Positions 34,908 to 46,200 of a stretch of 64,000 bases of DNA are shown piece by piece. Positions within the stretch are counted from its first letter, which is position 1. Each line of letters starts with the position of its first letter. A program made the translations under genes and the position numbers. This DNA comes from Patiria miniata. Its lineage: Eukaryota > Echinodermata > Asteroidea > Valvatida > Asterinidae. A model generated the notes under the pieces. The model was not told where the DNA came from. It saw only the letters and a list, made by a program, of their open reading frames with translations, and ran no database searches. Location: assembly GCF_015706575.1 (NCBI RefSeq), contig NW_024037063.1, positions 8,680,927 to 8,744,926 of the forward strand, written 5' to 3'.

Positions 34908-35756
34908 AAGCCCGGTTCATACTCCACGCGAATGCGAATGCGAAGCGAATTCGACGTCATGAAACATTCGCTGCGAAGTTGAAATATGTTCAACTTTTAC
35001 GAATTCGCAGCGCAAATACTTGCCACGACGTCACAAATTCGCGTTCGCTTTCGCGCTGAGTATAAACCGGGCTTCACGCCATATTTTATGACAGATTGTC
35101 TCTAAAAGCCCACCGAGTGCACGGCGGATCCTAGATTTTTTTTAAATGGGATTCACGGAGGGTTTGAAGTCAACACAGAAAACGCCCGGTTAATACTTCA
35201 TGCTATGCGAAGCGAATTTGACGTCATGAAACAATCGCTGCGAAATTTGCCCTCGTTGAAATATGTTCAACTTTTACGAATTCGCAGCGCGAATACTTGC
35301 CATGTCGTCACAAGTTCGCGTTCGCTTTCACGCCGAGTATGAACCGGGCTAAATAATAAGACGGACCAAAGACCTTAAGCAATGACTCGAGATTGTCTGA
35401 CGAGTCACGAGTGTTATTCCACGAATCTTAGGAATTATTGGGATTTTCCAGCGTATTAAGCCCGGTTCATACTCGGCGCGAAAGTGAATGCGATGCGAAT
35501 TTGACGTTAGGGGAGCGTTCGCTGCGACATTCGCCGGAGTTGAAATGTGTTCAACTTTTGCGAATTCGCAGCGCGAAAACCTGTCCTGACGTCACAAATT
35601 CGCGTTCGCGTTCGCGCCGAGTAGAACGCCGGGCTAAAGCCCGGTTCATACTTCACGCGAATGCGAATGCAAAGCGAATTCGACGTTCTGGCACGTTCCT
35701 TATACGTTCTGGCACGTTCCTTTCGCCTTTGCGCAGAGTATGAACCGGGCTTTTCA
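34908..35756. mobile_element. Cluster of four related MITEs (AAGCCCGGTTCATACT termini)
   Basis: Copies at about 34908-35074, 35184-35351, 35457-35637 and 35637-35756. Intact ends read AAGCCCGGTTCATACT and mirrored AGTATGAACCGGGCTT. The bodies (~165 bp) are rich in GCGAATGCGAAGCGAATTC and carry a central TTGAAATATGTTCAA palindrome and GACGTCA sites. The second copy lost part of its left terminus; the fourth has an internal deletion and a duplicated CGTTCTGGCACGTTCCTT. The third and fourth copies abut directly. Confidence 0.85.
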
Positions 35757-35959
35757 TACTCGGTGACGTGAGACCGATCACGTGAGAGGGTTAACCAATA
35801 AAAGGGAAAGAGGGGCCCGATTTTCATACGAGTCCGATTTTCATATGACACTGGTTTTCTTCAGTAGCTTGGAGCGTATAGCTCAATATATGCTATCCCA
35901 TGATGCACACTGTTGAACCGTTCAAGTTACTGGAAAAATATGTACGACAAAAACAAATC

Positions 35960-36166
35960 GTGAATTTATTCACGACTATAGTCGCAAATATAATTATTAT
36001 CGACGTCGTGAACATTTTCCGAGACGCCGTGAATTTGTTTCATGACTATAGTCGTGACAAATGTTCACGACGTCGCAAAAATATTCACGACGTTGTAAAA
36101 AAATATTCACGACGTTGTAAAAAAATATTAACGACGTTGCAAAAATATTCACGACCGGTTATATCC
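35960..36166. repeat. CACGACGTTG-type imperfect tandem repeat
   Basis: About nine iterations of a 19-23 bp unit, best preserved as ATATTCACGACGTTGTAAAA at 36070-36160, with more divergent CACGACTATAGTCG versions on the left. The CGACGTCG and ACTATAGT cores are palindromic. Confidence 0.8.
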
Positions 36167-36522
36167 CTTTAGGGCCACCGTACGTACATCATGTCATAAG
36201 TTTTACGGAGTATCTTTGAATCGTGATTTAATGACAAATGAATGATGACAGTTGTCTTATGGAAAAAGTTTAACTATCAAAAGAAACAATCAAAAAGGAA
36301 CGTGCAAAAGAAACACTTCATTTTGATGAGGTGTATATTATACAGATAACATACGTGTGAACACGGAACCAGAGCTTTTTCTGGGGTCAGTCATTTCGGC
36401 GCTTTGGTCATTTAAATGCAGACAGTGCATTTTTGACGTTTCCAAGCGTATGGAGGCCTAACAATTTCTGGGTATTTCTGGGTTTTCTTGTCACTCGTTT
36501 CTGAGACTTGATTGTGGAAAAG

Positions 36523-36564
36523 ATGGCGGACAATGCTGGAGCTCAGAGAGGCCGATACATAAAG
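36523..36564 (+). CDS. Possible first coding exon (14 codons) of an unidentified gene
   Basis: ATG at 36523 is in an AAGATGGCGGAC context, the YY1-type element often found at start sites of housekeeping genes. The frame gives MADNAGAQRGRYIK and then a plausible donor GTATCA. No downstream exon was recognised, so this is a weak candidate resting on start context and splice signal only; it could be chance. Confidence 0.2.
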
Positions 36565-36599
36565 GTATCAGACGCGGACTGAAACCGTATCATAGATGC

Positions 36600-38272
36600 C
36601 TTCACATGCGAACAAAAATATTAGACTATCTGGCTGTTCTAGAAATTTATATTGAGAATTGAGCTCAACGATGTTCTGGAACGACATTAAAGCACGTTCT
36701 GGGGAATGTGTGTGATATAAGTGTGAAAATAACTGGGAAAACCGACTCAAGAAACACTCACTAGTTTTGCTGAATTCGCTAAGTATGACGTCGTTGACCC
36801 AAGCCGCTATTCGTGGCGAATTCACTGACGAAGTTATTTGCAACACGAACTCTCACGGACGCAAAGACACGTACAGCACCTCGCTTGTTGTGTGAGGCTG
36901 TCTATGGATGCTGTGCCTTAATAAATACGCAGCGAGTCACGGAAACCGCCCACTCCGATCCGCAGTTCTGCCTTAAGGGAATCGCATCCAATTGTGATGT
37001 TGAATATGAAGAATCAGTCACTAGTCATTGGCACCGCCTCCTAAAGTGGTGAATGTGTTCATAGTTGTATGGAACCATGCCTGAGCAGGAGCAACCTCAT
37101 TCGTTCTTTCCTAATACATGTATAAAACTTTTATTCATGTATACATAGGCCTAATGTAGAAGCGACGTTTCTTCATTTGCATTGTATCTGGGTGATTTAC
37201 ATATTCTATGTAATACATTACGCGCAAGGACATAGTTAACGCTTGTCTTCGTCATCATGAATAGTTAAATCTTAGGTCTGTCCAAAGCAATTAATTCGGG
37301 ATTATTGTATAATTTTATGCTTGTCCATGTCCATCTTAATAGTGTATACATGTAATTGCAAGCTTAGGCTATTACTGATTAGTTGAAGGTTCATTGTCTG
37401 GATGATTTTATGGAGTTTGCCATAGCGTTAATAGTCAATCGAGTGACTCGGCAGCACTTGCACTTGGAAATTGTATACTTTCTCGGTCTTTTTTGAAAGA
37501 CGTCCTTCGACTGAGCACACCAATGTATTTCTGTCAGAGTTGTCACTTTTTAGTGTGCGTCAGCATGGCTTTGCCATAACTGCCATGTGCACTGAGGGAT
37601 AGTGCACTCCCCCAAAAAAATCCCCAGTGAGAATCTTTTGATGTTATTTGCACAAATTATGACAGAAAGTGAAGTTTGTTGATTAATGTTAAAATTCTCT
37701 CACATGTTTGTGATACCTGCTGCACGGTCAGTGTGCAGTACAGTTACCATGTACATAGTACATTGCACGTATGTGTACAGTCGCAATTTCCTTTACTGAG
37801 CTGTTGTATATTTCTGTGCTATATTGCAGGTAATGGGTTTTTTCCCCCTGTGGCTGAGGCTTAGCGTCCTTTGTTCATTGATTAAGATTTAATTTAAGTG
37901 CGAAACAGGCATCATCATCAAATGCCAAATTTGTACACTGCTCATCTGTCCATATTTTTACCCCGTGTTCGTTCTCTTTCACAAGAGGGCCGGATCTTTT
38001 TATGCCGTCCCGTAAAAACTACTCGTGTTGCGTGCCATGACCTCTTTGCCAATTGGAGGGACATTTCAAGTGAACCTGTTTTTTTTCTGCACATTATTAA
38101 GAAGGGGGGGGGGGGATTACGTTATACATGTAAAACTAGCACCAGTTGTGAGATGCTGGCGCGTTCATTTCCTTTATAAAATGTTGTGGACTTTTCTGAT
38201 CTCGAAAGGCACCCAAAATGATATGGGTAGGCCTAAACATTTTCTGTTCCTAAGTTATTACCTGCAGCTTTA
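36600..38272. other. Intergenic, no recognised gene
   Basis: Scattered open frames without domains or splice support. Only a G run at 38104-38114 stands out. Confidence 0.5.
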
Positions 38273-38719
38273 TACACTCGACCAAAACAGAAAGTCCCCC
38301 CTTAATGCTTTTTTTGTCTTACTCAAAAACTGCTTGGCACATCTTGCTCAAATTACGACTGATCGGTACAGAAATTCCTTAGCAATCCAGCCATACTCTT
38401 TGTTTGGCCTAAAACAGTGATAATGTGTACAAAATTATAAAAATTTATGACAAATGGTACCAAACAAAAGTTGCACTATTGAATACGTACAAGGTGAGTG
38501 TGAACCACAACGTGCACGTATACAAAAGTGCAGCCTTTTCGGTATTATTTGTCATAAATTGCCGAATTCGTGCACATCACTGTTTGGGGCCAAATAAAGA
38601 GTATGGCCGGATTGCTATAAGGAATTTATGTACAGTCGTTATTTGAGTGAGAGGTGCTCAGTAGTTTTTGAGTTTTAGACACAAAAGTATTGGAAGGGGA
38701 CTTTCTTTGGTTGAGTGTA
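38273..38719. mobile_element. Long-arm palindromic MITE
   Basis: Arms of about 160 bp: ACACTCGACCAAA, AGAAAGTCCCCC, ACTCAAAAACTGCT, AAATTCCTTAGCAATCC, GCCATACTCTTTGTTTGGCC and AACAGTGAT on the left are repeated inverted on the right with scattered changes, ending GGTTGAGTGT next to TA. It would fold almost end to end. Confidence 0.85.
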
Positions 38720-38772
38720 GTACTAAAAAAAAATGTCATTAGTTTGTTGCCATTAGTTTGAACGCAGGGATT

Positions 38773-39055
38773 AGGCCAGTCTGAGTATCATCCGTTGTTC
38801 AACGGAGTCCGCTCCGTAACAACCTCTGAAATAATTGTGTGAGCATGCAAATTGTATGCGACCCCGTGCACCAGCCAATCACGGGAGTCAAATTTAGAAA
38901 TTGTGACGTCATTTCGAGCAGAAATATGGACTGAGCTGTTGATTGGTCAATTTGATTGCCATGTTTTTGCAAAACAATAGGTTACCGAAGACCGAAACTG
39001 CGCGCATATCATGGATGCTTGCTATGCAAGCGGATATATAGTCCATAACTGACTA
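38773..39055. mobile_element. Dispersed repeat family Z, copy 1
   Basis: Shares GTCTGAGTATCATCCGTT, CACCAGCCAATC and TTGATTGGTCAATT with 50362-50600 in the same order. Non-coding. Confidence 0.6.
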
Positions 39056-39059
39056 GGAT

Positions 39060-40570
39060 TAGACCGCTATGCACTTGAATTATCCTTTGTAATTTTGTTA
39101 AATAAAAAGTGGAGTGATAATAGTTTTGCGCATTGTTGTTCAAGCATTTCACGTTAATGTACATAGAAAAATCGATAAATTAAACAAAAGACTTGTTTAA
39201 AGTATCACAAAATGGTATATAAAGAAAATCAGAACGGAAGGGGCTGATTTTTCAACGTAGCGTAACAAGACATTGATTTATCATATCAGGAATCACAATT
39301 TCTGCAGACAAAGGGGAGCGCAAATAATCAAGCGAAAGGGGGCGGGGGGTTTCAGCTCCCCGTCATCCCTCCGATGCAGTTAGCACGTTCATCACACTCG
39401 TCCTTGTAACAGCCGGCCTAACGAGATTGTAGGCGGATTTAATCTGTGGACACGCCGGGGGCCACATGTGCAAAAGTACGTCACAATCAAAATTGGCCAA
39501 AGAATTAAATCCCATGTCAATGGCAAAAGCGTTTCCTCTTAATTAGATACACTGTAACCTCTTAATTAGATATGTTGTAACTGCCAACAACATTTTGTAA
39601 AAATAAAATAAAAAAGGAGAAGAGACCAGGTGCCTGTTAACTTACCAAGGATAATGCGTGCTTGTTTGTCGTCAGCGATGACAAACGAACCGTGCAAGCA
39701 GGTTTCCTAGTCGAGATTGTGGTAAATTCTAGTTTGCCAACTTGGGCTAGGTAATTGGACGGTATTGTTCGAAACAGATGCCCATTGCTTCTATACAGTT
39801 TTCGTCGTGAAAGTCTACAAATATTTCACTTTCTTTAAACTGCGTCCCTTCCCGTTGGTTCAAAATTTCTTTGCACCCTTGTTTGGATATTACATTGTTT
39901 GTAAAGTCTCTAAAGCTAAGGCTGAAATTAAAATAACCACCCGATTTTATTACTTGGTTTCGACTTCTTCAGATTTGAGAAGATCCATGCTCAAAGTGAA
40001 GATAAGCACCCTGTAATCATGTGCCCTTTCAATTTAGGGAATTATCCGATGACGACGTTTGGGTACTTTGTCTCTGCCAAGTCATCACCTGTAAATTAGT
40101 CGCGATGAAGCCCATCGCCAATTAAAAAAAAATACATGCACCTCCATCCCATTGCGAAAAAGGGCAACTTCTGGGTTCATTTCCTTCGAGATTTTATAAG
40201 CATGCCACTTCTTTTCCATAAATATGGTAAAGATTATGACATAGGCTAACTGATTAAGAAATGAAAAAAAGCACACAACACAGATGGAACATGAACAATT
40301 GTCAATAGCAATTATATTCATCCTTCACATATTAATACAGCCTCATTATTTCTACCATGAATAGTACATGCCTTTTGCAGACAAACATATGAAATAACAT
40401 ATTACAAACCAGACCAAATTCACATAAACTGACATTTTTAATATTTTGTTTCTCGATAAACAATGATACAGTTTTCCAGACCTTATTAAAATCTCCAGAA
40501 ATTCTGCTTAAGCGTTGACTTTTTAATGCACGTGACGTTCCGCCACTTTCATTTCCAATGTTCTCACACA
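39060..40570. other. Intergenic, no recognised gene
   Basis: Nothing beyond a short direct duplication CCTCTTAATTAGATA at about 39535-39573. Confidence 0.5.
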
Positions 40571-40572
40571 TA

Positions 40573-41517
40573 ATGTTAGCCCTAATCTTCCCAAATCTTC
40601 CAAAATCCTCTTTGCAAAATGGAGGGTTTTGCATGATTGAGGCTAAATGGCAAGTGTGGCTGATTTTGGCGGATGCACTGTGTCAAGGTATATTAAGGCC
40701 GGACCTTGTGTTGTTTATATGCTCATCAGCCATGCATAAATTTAGGCCTAGATTATACACTGTACTTTAACTCTTCCACACTGCTCCAGAATGTCAATTG
40801 CTCTGCCTCAACATATTGACAGTAATTGGTGGGGATTTTGCAGGATTGAGGCAGTGGTCACCCCTCCAAGGACCACATTCAACTTGAAGAAATAACAAAT
40901 GATTTTGGATGATTGTGGCTCTATGCGATTTTTACATGGAGGCAGTTGGAGGATTTTGCAGGATCGAGGTTGCATCCTAGCAAAGATGCCTTGGGAGTTA
41001 AAGGGAATGTACAACATTTGCTTTTGCTGCAATTTTCAGAAATAAATGGATTTGGAGGATTGTTATGTTATAGCAAATATTGTTAAAATGACTTGTTTCA
41101 CGTTTTGGGCTCGTAGATGCTGGAAAAACCATGAAAACCAATTGTGTTCTTGTGGTCTGGTTCCCTGACCCCAATTAAGATGAAACGGAGCAAATTATAG
41201 ACTTTGGGAGATTGTAAGGTCAGAGAATCAGTCTAGCAGGCTCGTAGCCCTTCACAGGTGTGTAATCAATTGCAAAGAAAACGGAATAACTAATTATGAG
41301 CACTTTTTGAAAAAAAAGCCAGTTTTCTCCAACGCTGGTCGGCCGACCAGCGTTGGGAAAATCCCATTTTCCTTGAAAATGACAGCACAGCAGGAGCCAC
41401 GATTTTACAGGATGCTTTAGACTGTCATTCCCTAACATTACAGTAAGGTATTTCGTGATAATTTGATCATTTCGTTTTGTGATGTTTACAAATGTTGTAT
41501 CTTCCCTTTAAAGTTAA
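40573..41517 (+). mobile_element. piggyBac-like MITE family W, copy 1, split by a TTAA MITE
   Basis: Starts TTAGCCCTAATCTTCCCAAA and holds the family-W body (GGCCGGACCTTGTG, CCTCAACATATTGACAG, several AGGATTTTGCAGGATTGAGG). Its right terminus, normally GGGAGTTAGGGTTAA, is interrupted at TTAA by TTAA-MITE copy 4 (41002-41507) and resumes as AGTTAATG. Confidence 0.75.
41002..41507 (-). mobile_element. TTAA-specific MITE, copy 4
   Basis: TTAA at 40998-41001 and 41508-41511; termini AGGGAATGTACAACATTTGC and mirrored TTCCCT. The core palindrome CCAACGCTGGTC, GGCC, GACCAGCGTTGG is perfect at about 41331-41358. Inserted in the right end of family-W copy 1. Confidence 0.9.
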
Positions 41518-41984
41518 TGCATGTTTGGATAAAACATTGCAAACAATTATTTGATTCAATGGAAACTGTGACCAAGAGATGCGTCGTGAATTTCCATAAT
41601 TCTATTCTGGCATGCACTTTGTCTGCATGCAGTTTCAACAAGAATTAGAAATTAAATAAGCTATGGGAAAAAAGACCCGGCCATCTTCCATGTCTCATTG
41701 CCAGAGCCAATTTCACCTAAAGCCGTCTGCACCTACCATGCATAGCTAAGCACATTAGGGTATGTGTGTCTGAAAGAGAGACTCCATTTTCCCAGCCATT
41801 ACTCTACCTCCCTGTGCTATTTTCGAATTACACCCCCCCCCCTTCTCAAAAAAAGTGAAAGTTTTAAGTTCATACCAAACTTGAACCAATATTTGTGACT
41901 GGTTGCCACATTTCAAGACGGAAAAAACCTAAAACATATTGTAACAGCGCTTAAAATAGAATTACATGTCTGATAATGCTTGTA

Positions 41985-42250
41985 TAGCACTTTCCACCAT
42001 TTCAACAATCTCAAAGCGTTTTACAATTATTTCCCCGTTCATCAGGCCATGAGACCATGCAGCAGCTGATATCAGCACACATTCGGGTCCCAACCCTCAC
42101 AGGTACCCATTCATACTCCTGGGTGGAGAGAGGCAATTGTAGTGAAGTGTCTTGCCTAAGGGCACAAACACCATGTTCCAGGCAGGGTTCACCCCTACGT
42201 ACCATTGTCCATGAGTCAAACATCGTAACCAATGAACCATGACAAACTGT
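41985..42250 (-). mobile_element. tRNA-derived SINE (CACCCAGGAGTA type), copy 2
   Basis: On the minus strand: degenerate A box TGGTTCATTGGTTACGATG, degenerate B box GGGGTGAACCC, then CTTAGGCAAGACACTTCACT, CTCTCCACCCAGGAGTATGA and a 3' AGTGCTATACAAGCATTATC tail motif. Confidence 0.8.
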
Positions 42251-43193
42251 TTCTTCTTGTCGCTTTTTTTTTCTAACTTGAATTCACTAAGTTGCAATAT
42301 TTGATCTGTGTATATATTTGATAAATGTAAAGAAATTAAGAGCCAAACCTGAAAATGCACTAACACATCCCTTCTTCAAACTCAAACATTAACAAAACTG
42401 TATGGATGATACCAGCAATGACATTTCGCTGTTGCCAATTATAACTTAAAGGAAACAGTTTCTTGTATTGTGAAAGCCAAACCACAACCTGAAAGATTGG
42501 GTCAATTGGTGTAACAGTCCAAGATGCTGGGCAGAAGACTGAATCAAATGATCTATCCAGCAAATAGTTGGCCAACTTCATTCATCAGTCTGGCTTCATT
42601 GGCTCTTGGCCACAAACTGCATAGAGTTTGACTGTTAAAAACCGTGTAAGGAACACTGGCTCCAAATTCCTGCGCCAGGTCTGTCTGCCCAAATTCAATA
42701 TTATGCACACTATTCTGCTTTCATACGGACTGTGTCATGTCTGTGAAGGCACATTGGAACGGTACTGTGTGACCACTCACTAGAGCTCTAGTGAGAGGGC
42801 TCCGGGTTCTCCAAGCCGAGCTCTGCCAACCCGCGCCGGCTCTCTTATGTCGCAGTCAAAAGGTACCTGAACATAGATGGATCTGGACAAACTATGAGTT
42901 GTTTCATTCCACACTGCTCAAGTATTTCCGCCCTACTAAAATTCAACACTTGCTATCAATGCTTCCATACTTTTGGTTTATGAGATCACTGTGGTTCAAC
43001 GAGCACAGAATTAAAGTACCCTCGACTACTTTTCATTGGAATGTACAGAAACCTGTTGTATCTTTGCACAGGTACTGAGAGCATAGCAGCAATTGCATTT
43101 ACATGCGAGTGTCTGTCATGTAACCTCCGTTGAGACGGTACTTTTGCACAGAGTGCATATAGGGGAACATCACACAGTGCAATGGACTGTTCA
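42251..43193. other. 3' flank of UXT
   Basis: Presumed 3' UTR and flank of the minus-strand UXT gene. It contains a perfect 20-bp palindrome CTCACTAGAGCTCTAGTGAG at 42776-42795. No minus-strand AATAAA was found close to the stop codon. Confidence 0.4.
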
Positions 43194-43259
43194 TCACCAC
43201 ACCAAACGATTCCTGTCGTCTGCTACATCATTCTCAAGATGCTGTAATTCTCTCAAGCC
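43194..43259 (-). CDS. UXT: UXT exon 6 (C terminus and stop)
   Basis: Acceptor TTTTTCTTCAG; encodes [21 protein letters not shown] and TGA at 43194-43196. GLRELQ is the strongly conserved end of the helix in human UXT (GLRELQGLQN). Confidence 0.95.
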   Translation of the reverse strand, partial: GLRELQHLENDVADDRNRLVW

Positions 43260-46200
43260 CTGAAGAAAAAGCATGAAGTAAATCAATGGCAACTGGTATG
43301 TATCTAAATGAAGTCCATCATTTGCTGCTATCCAAAAAGTAACCGACGTAATTATTGTTGAAACACATACTTGGTTGAAAGACAGTAAGGGGACTAAACT
43401 TCCTGTGAAATTATTCTTTCTGGCAAGTTGTCGTTTTAAGACAAGATAAGTTTGCGGTAGCACCATGTGAATAAATCTCTTTTGTGAGTATGTGTGGCTC
43501 TGAAAAGAACCGGAGTTGTCATTTTGAAGAAATCAACCAAAGAAGGCCTTTCCAACAATGCGTATAAAGATGTACCGTTGGAACTTTCTGTTAGTAGTTT
43601 TTTTTTTTTATTTGGCAAAGCGCGCGCAAGTGTGGCACGACGCACAAGCGCGTGGTTGCTTTCATTCGTCGGATTGGTGCGCGACATCGCATAGCTGCAA
43701 TCGGCTCAGTGAGAACATGTCTCGGATGCTGAATTCAGATCCAATTCAAAACATGATTCAGCAACTTTTGATTTGAAATCAGGATCCTAGAATGCTGTTT
43801 TTCTCGAAATATACAGCTGAAGCTGAGCTGAAACTTCATCAAGTAATTTGTTCAGCACCATTCGTTAGATTTTGAGCATGTTTGTCGCTTTAAATGAACA
43901 ACATGCACAAATTACAAATGATGGACCGTACCTTTAAACACAGTGAACAGTGATAGGAGAATTCAGAAATATTTCAAAATCCACAATATTTGAATGCAGT
44001 TCATTGTGAATATAACTTGGTATGGTTCTTCTGTGATGAGATGGTCCTAATGCTTGACTGGGGCGTTGAATTGTGAATAGAGACTCTTGCATGCACAGCT
44101 GATGTCCTTAAGCAGGTTAGTTTACTGTGATTGGCAATTGACGGCTGTGGGGTTACATGAAATTGTTACATTTACATGTATATTCTCACGTGGCCTACCT
44201 CATAAACAAGTTTGATGTTTGCCTTGATCTCTGCAGAATCCTTCGTCAGCTTATCACTCAAACTAAAAAAAAAAAAAAAGACATGAAAATAAAGCAATGT
44301 AAAGCTGTATAAATAAATACAGCACTAATCCGGTTCAATCTCTAGTAAACTAGTAGGATGATTTTCAGCCCCAATTTTAGCTGGGGGGGGGGGGGAAACA
44401 GTAACCTTGAAGTTTAATCATTGTCTTTCATCACTGATCTACATATTAACACTTCTTGGCATGTACAATGTATGAGCAGACCATGTAGCTGCAGTGATAT
44501 AGATTATAAGAGGTTGAGGAATGCTCGAAGACATTTCCGTCATTTTTCTGGTATATGTAGCCTAAAGTGTGATGAAATAAAAACGACTATTGTGTCTGTC
44601 ATGAAATGAGTACAAAAGATACTTTAGAGAGCTGTTTTTCAGGTCCTGTTTCGACCCGAACGTGCAATTTGTGTAAAAGTCATCGTTGGGGGCAGTAAAC
44701 AAAACATAGTAAATCGTGACGTAATAAACAGGACTCCTATGCAGCGTAGTATATTGTTGACATTTCGAATTTGGAAAGTCGCTCAACCATACCTTGTCAA
44801 GTGTTTGCACTTTTTATCAATGAACTTCAGTGCCTCTGGTAGTGTAAATTCTACGAAGAATCCGAAACCAACGAGAATATAGATCCTTGTTGCATCAGGT
44901 CTGTGGAAAGAACATGAGAGTTTCTTCAGTCAGTTGACAGAGTATTGTACCTGTATAATGGAATCATTTCGGTGTCCTGTTGTTAATAGTAGTTACAATT
45001 GATATGTCACTCAGAATTGAATTTGTTATTCTTTCATAGGTATCTCCAAAACTTGCCCTTCAAAAAAGAAACTTTTGAACACCTTGTACAGAGGTGCACC
45101 CATGAGTAAGTTCCATGAAACATTTATTTACGCAACTTTGTACAATACCTATTATCACGAACAGCACCCTCCCCCCTCAATCGAGACCTATGGGTTGCTC
45201 CCCCCCCCCATTTTTTTCCCCTTGCCAGCCAGTTTGCCCCCCACCCCAAAAGTATTCTCCCAGCACTTTATCAACAAATAGACTCATTATGTATATTTTC
45301 TTCGCTGTTAAGATTCATAAAATGTGCCTAATGAAAAGATTTTTTTTTTATAAACATCTGTAATTTAGGCAACACACGCCACACACGCATTTATACAGCC
45401 GTGGTTAGTGTGCAGCCAACGTTTTTGTGCATTCGTTAACCCTAAAGTGGAGGAAATTTGGAGGATTGACGTTACATGGCAAAAGTGCATTTCTGATTTT
45501 GTAGGATACACTTTGTCAAGGTCTTGGGCCGGACCTTGTGTTGTTTTTGCTCAGCCATGCATAAAAATAGGCATGGATTATATATGCTTGAATCCTCTGT
45601 TCTGCTCCAGGATGTCGTTGGCTAAGCCTCAACATATTGACATTCACTGCCGCAGGATTTTGCAGGATTCAGGCAGTGGTAACCCCTCCATCCCCTCCAT
45701 GGACCATATTCAAGATTAATGGAGGAATTTGCAGGATTGAGGCTTTTTGATATTTTTTTCCATGAGGCCATTGGAGGATTTTGCAGGATTGAGGCTACAG
45801 CTGTGGCCTCGTGGTTAAGGGCACTGATTCATGGTCTGCGGGTAAAGCTGCGGGTTGTGGGTTCGAGTCCTGGCGGGGTCATGGTGCGTGCGCCCTTGGG
45901 CATGGCGCTTTGTCACTCATTGCTTCTCTCCACCCAGGAGTAAATGGGTACCTGTGAGGGCAGAGATGGTTATGTGATTGATTTAGCTTGCTTGCGCCTA
46001 ACAGGCAGCATCGAGCTGTATACTCCCCAGGGAGCTGAGATGGTATATGGAATGTTAAATTGGCCCAATGATCAGGGGTAATAATAATACTGTAAGCGCT
46101 GTGATTTAGTGTACTAAAAAGAGCGTTCTTAAATGCCAATTATTATTATTGTAGCAGCTAGGGTTAAACATTTGTTATACACCAAAGTTGCTCTAGCTAG

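Noticed and set aside
42600..43080. Possible reverse-transcriptase tail fragment
   Set aside because: A short stretch vaguely recalls LINE C-terminal sequence, but no catalytic motif or consistent frame was found.
45799..45875. tRNA gene on the + strand
   Set aside because: A and B boxes are good, but the sequence runs into a SINE body shared with two other loci and an (ATT)n tail.
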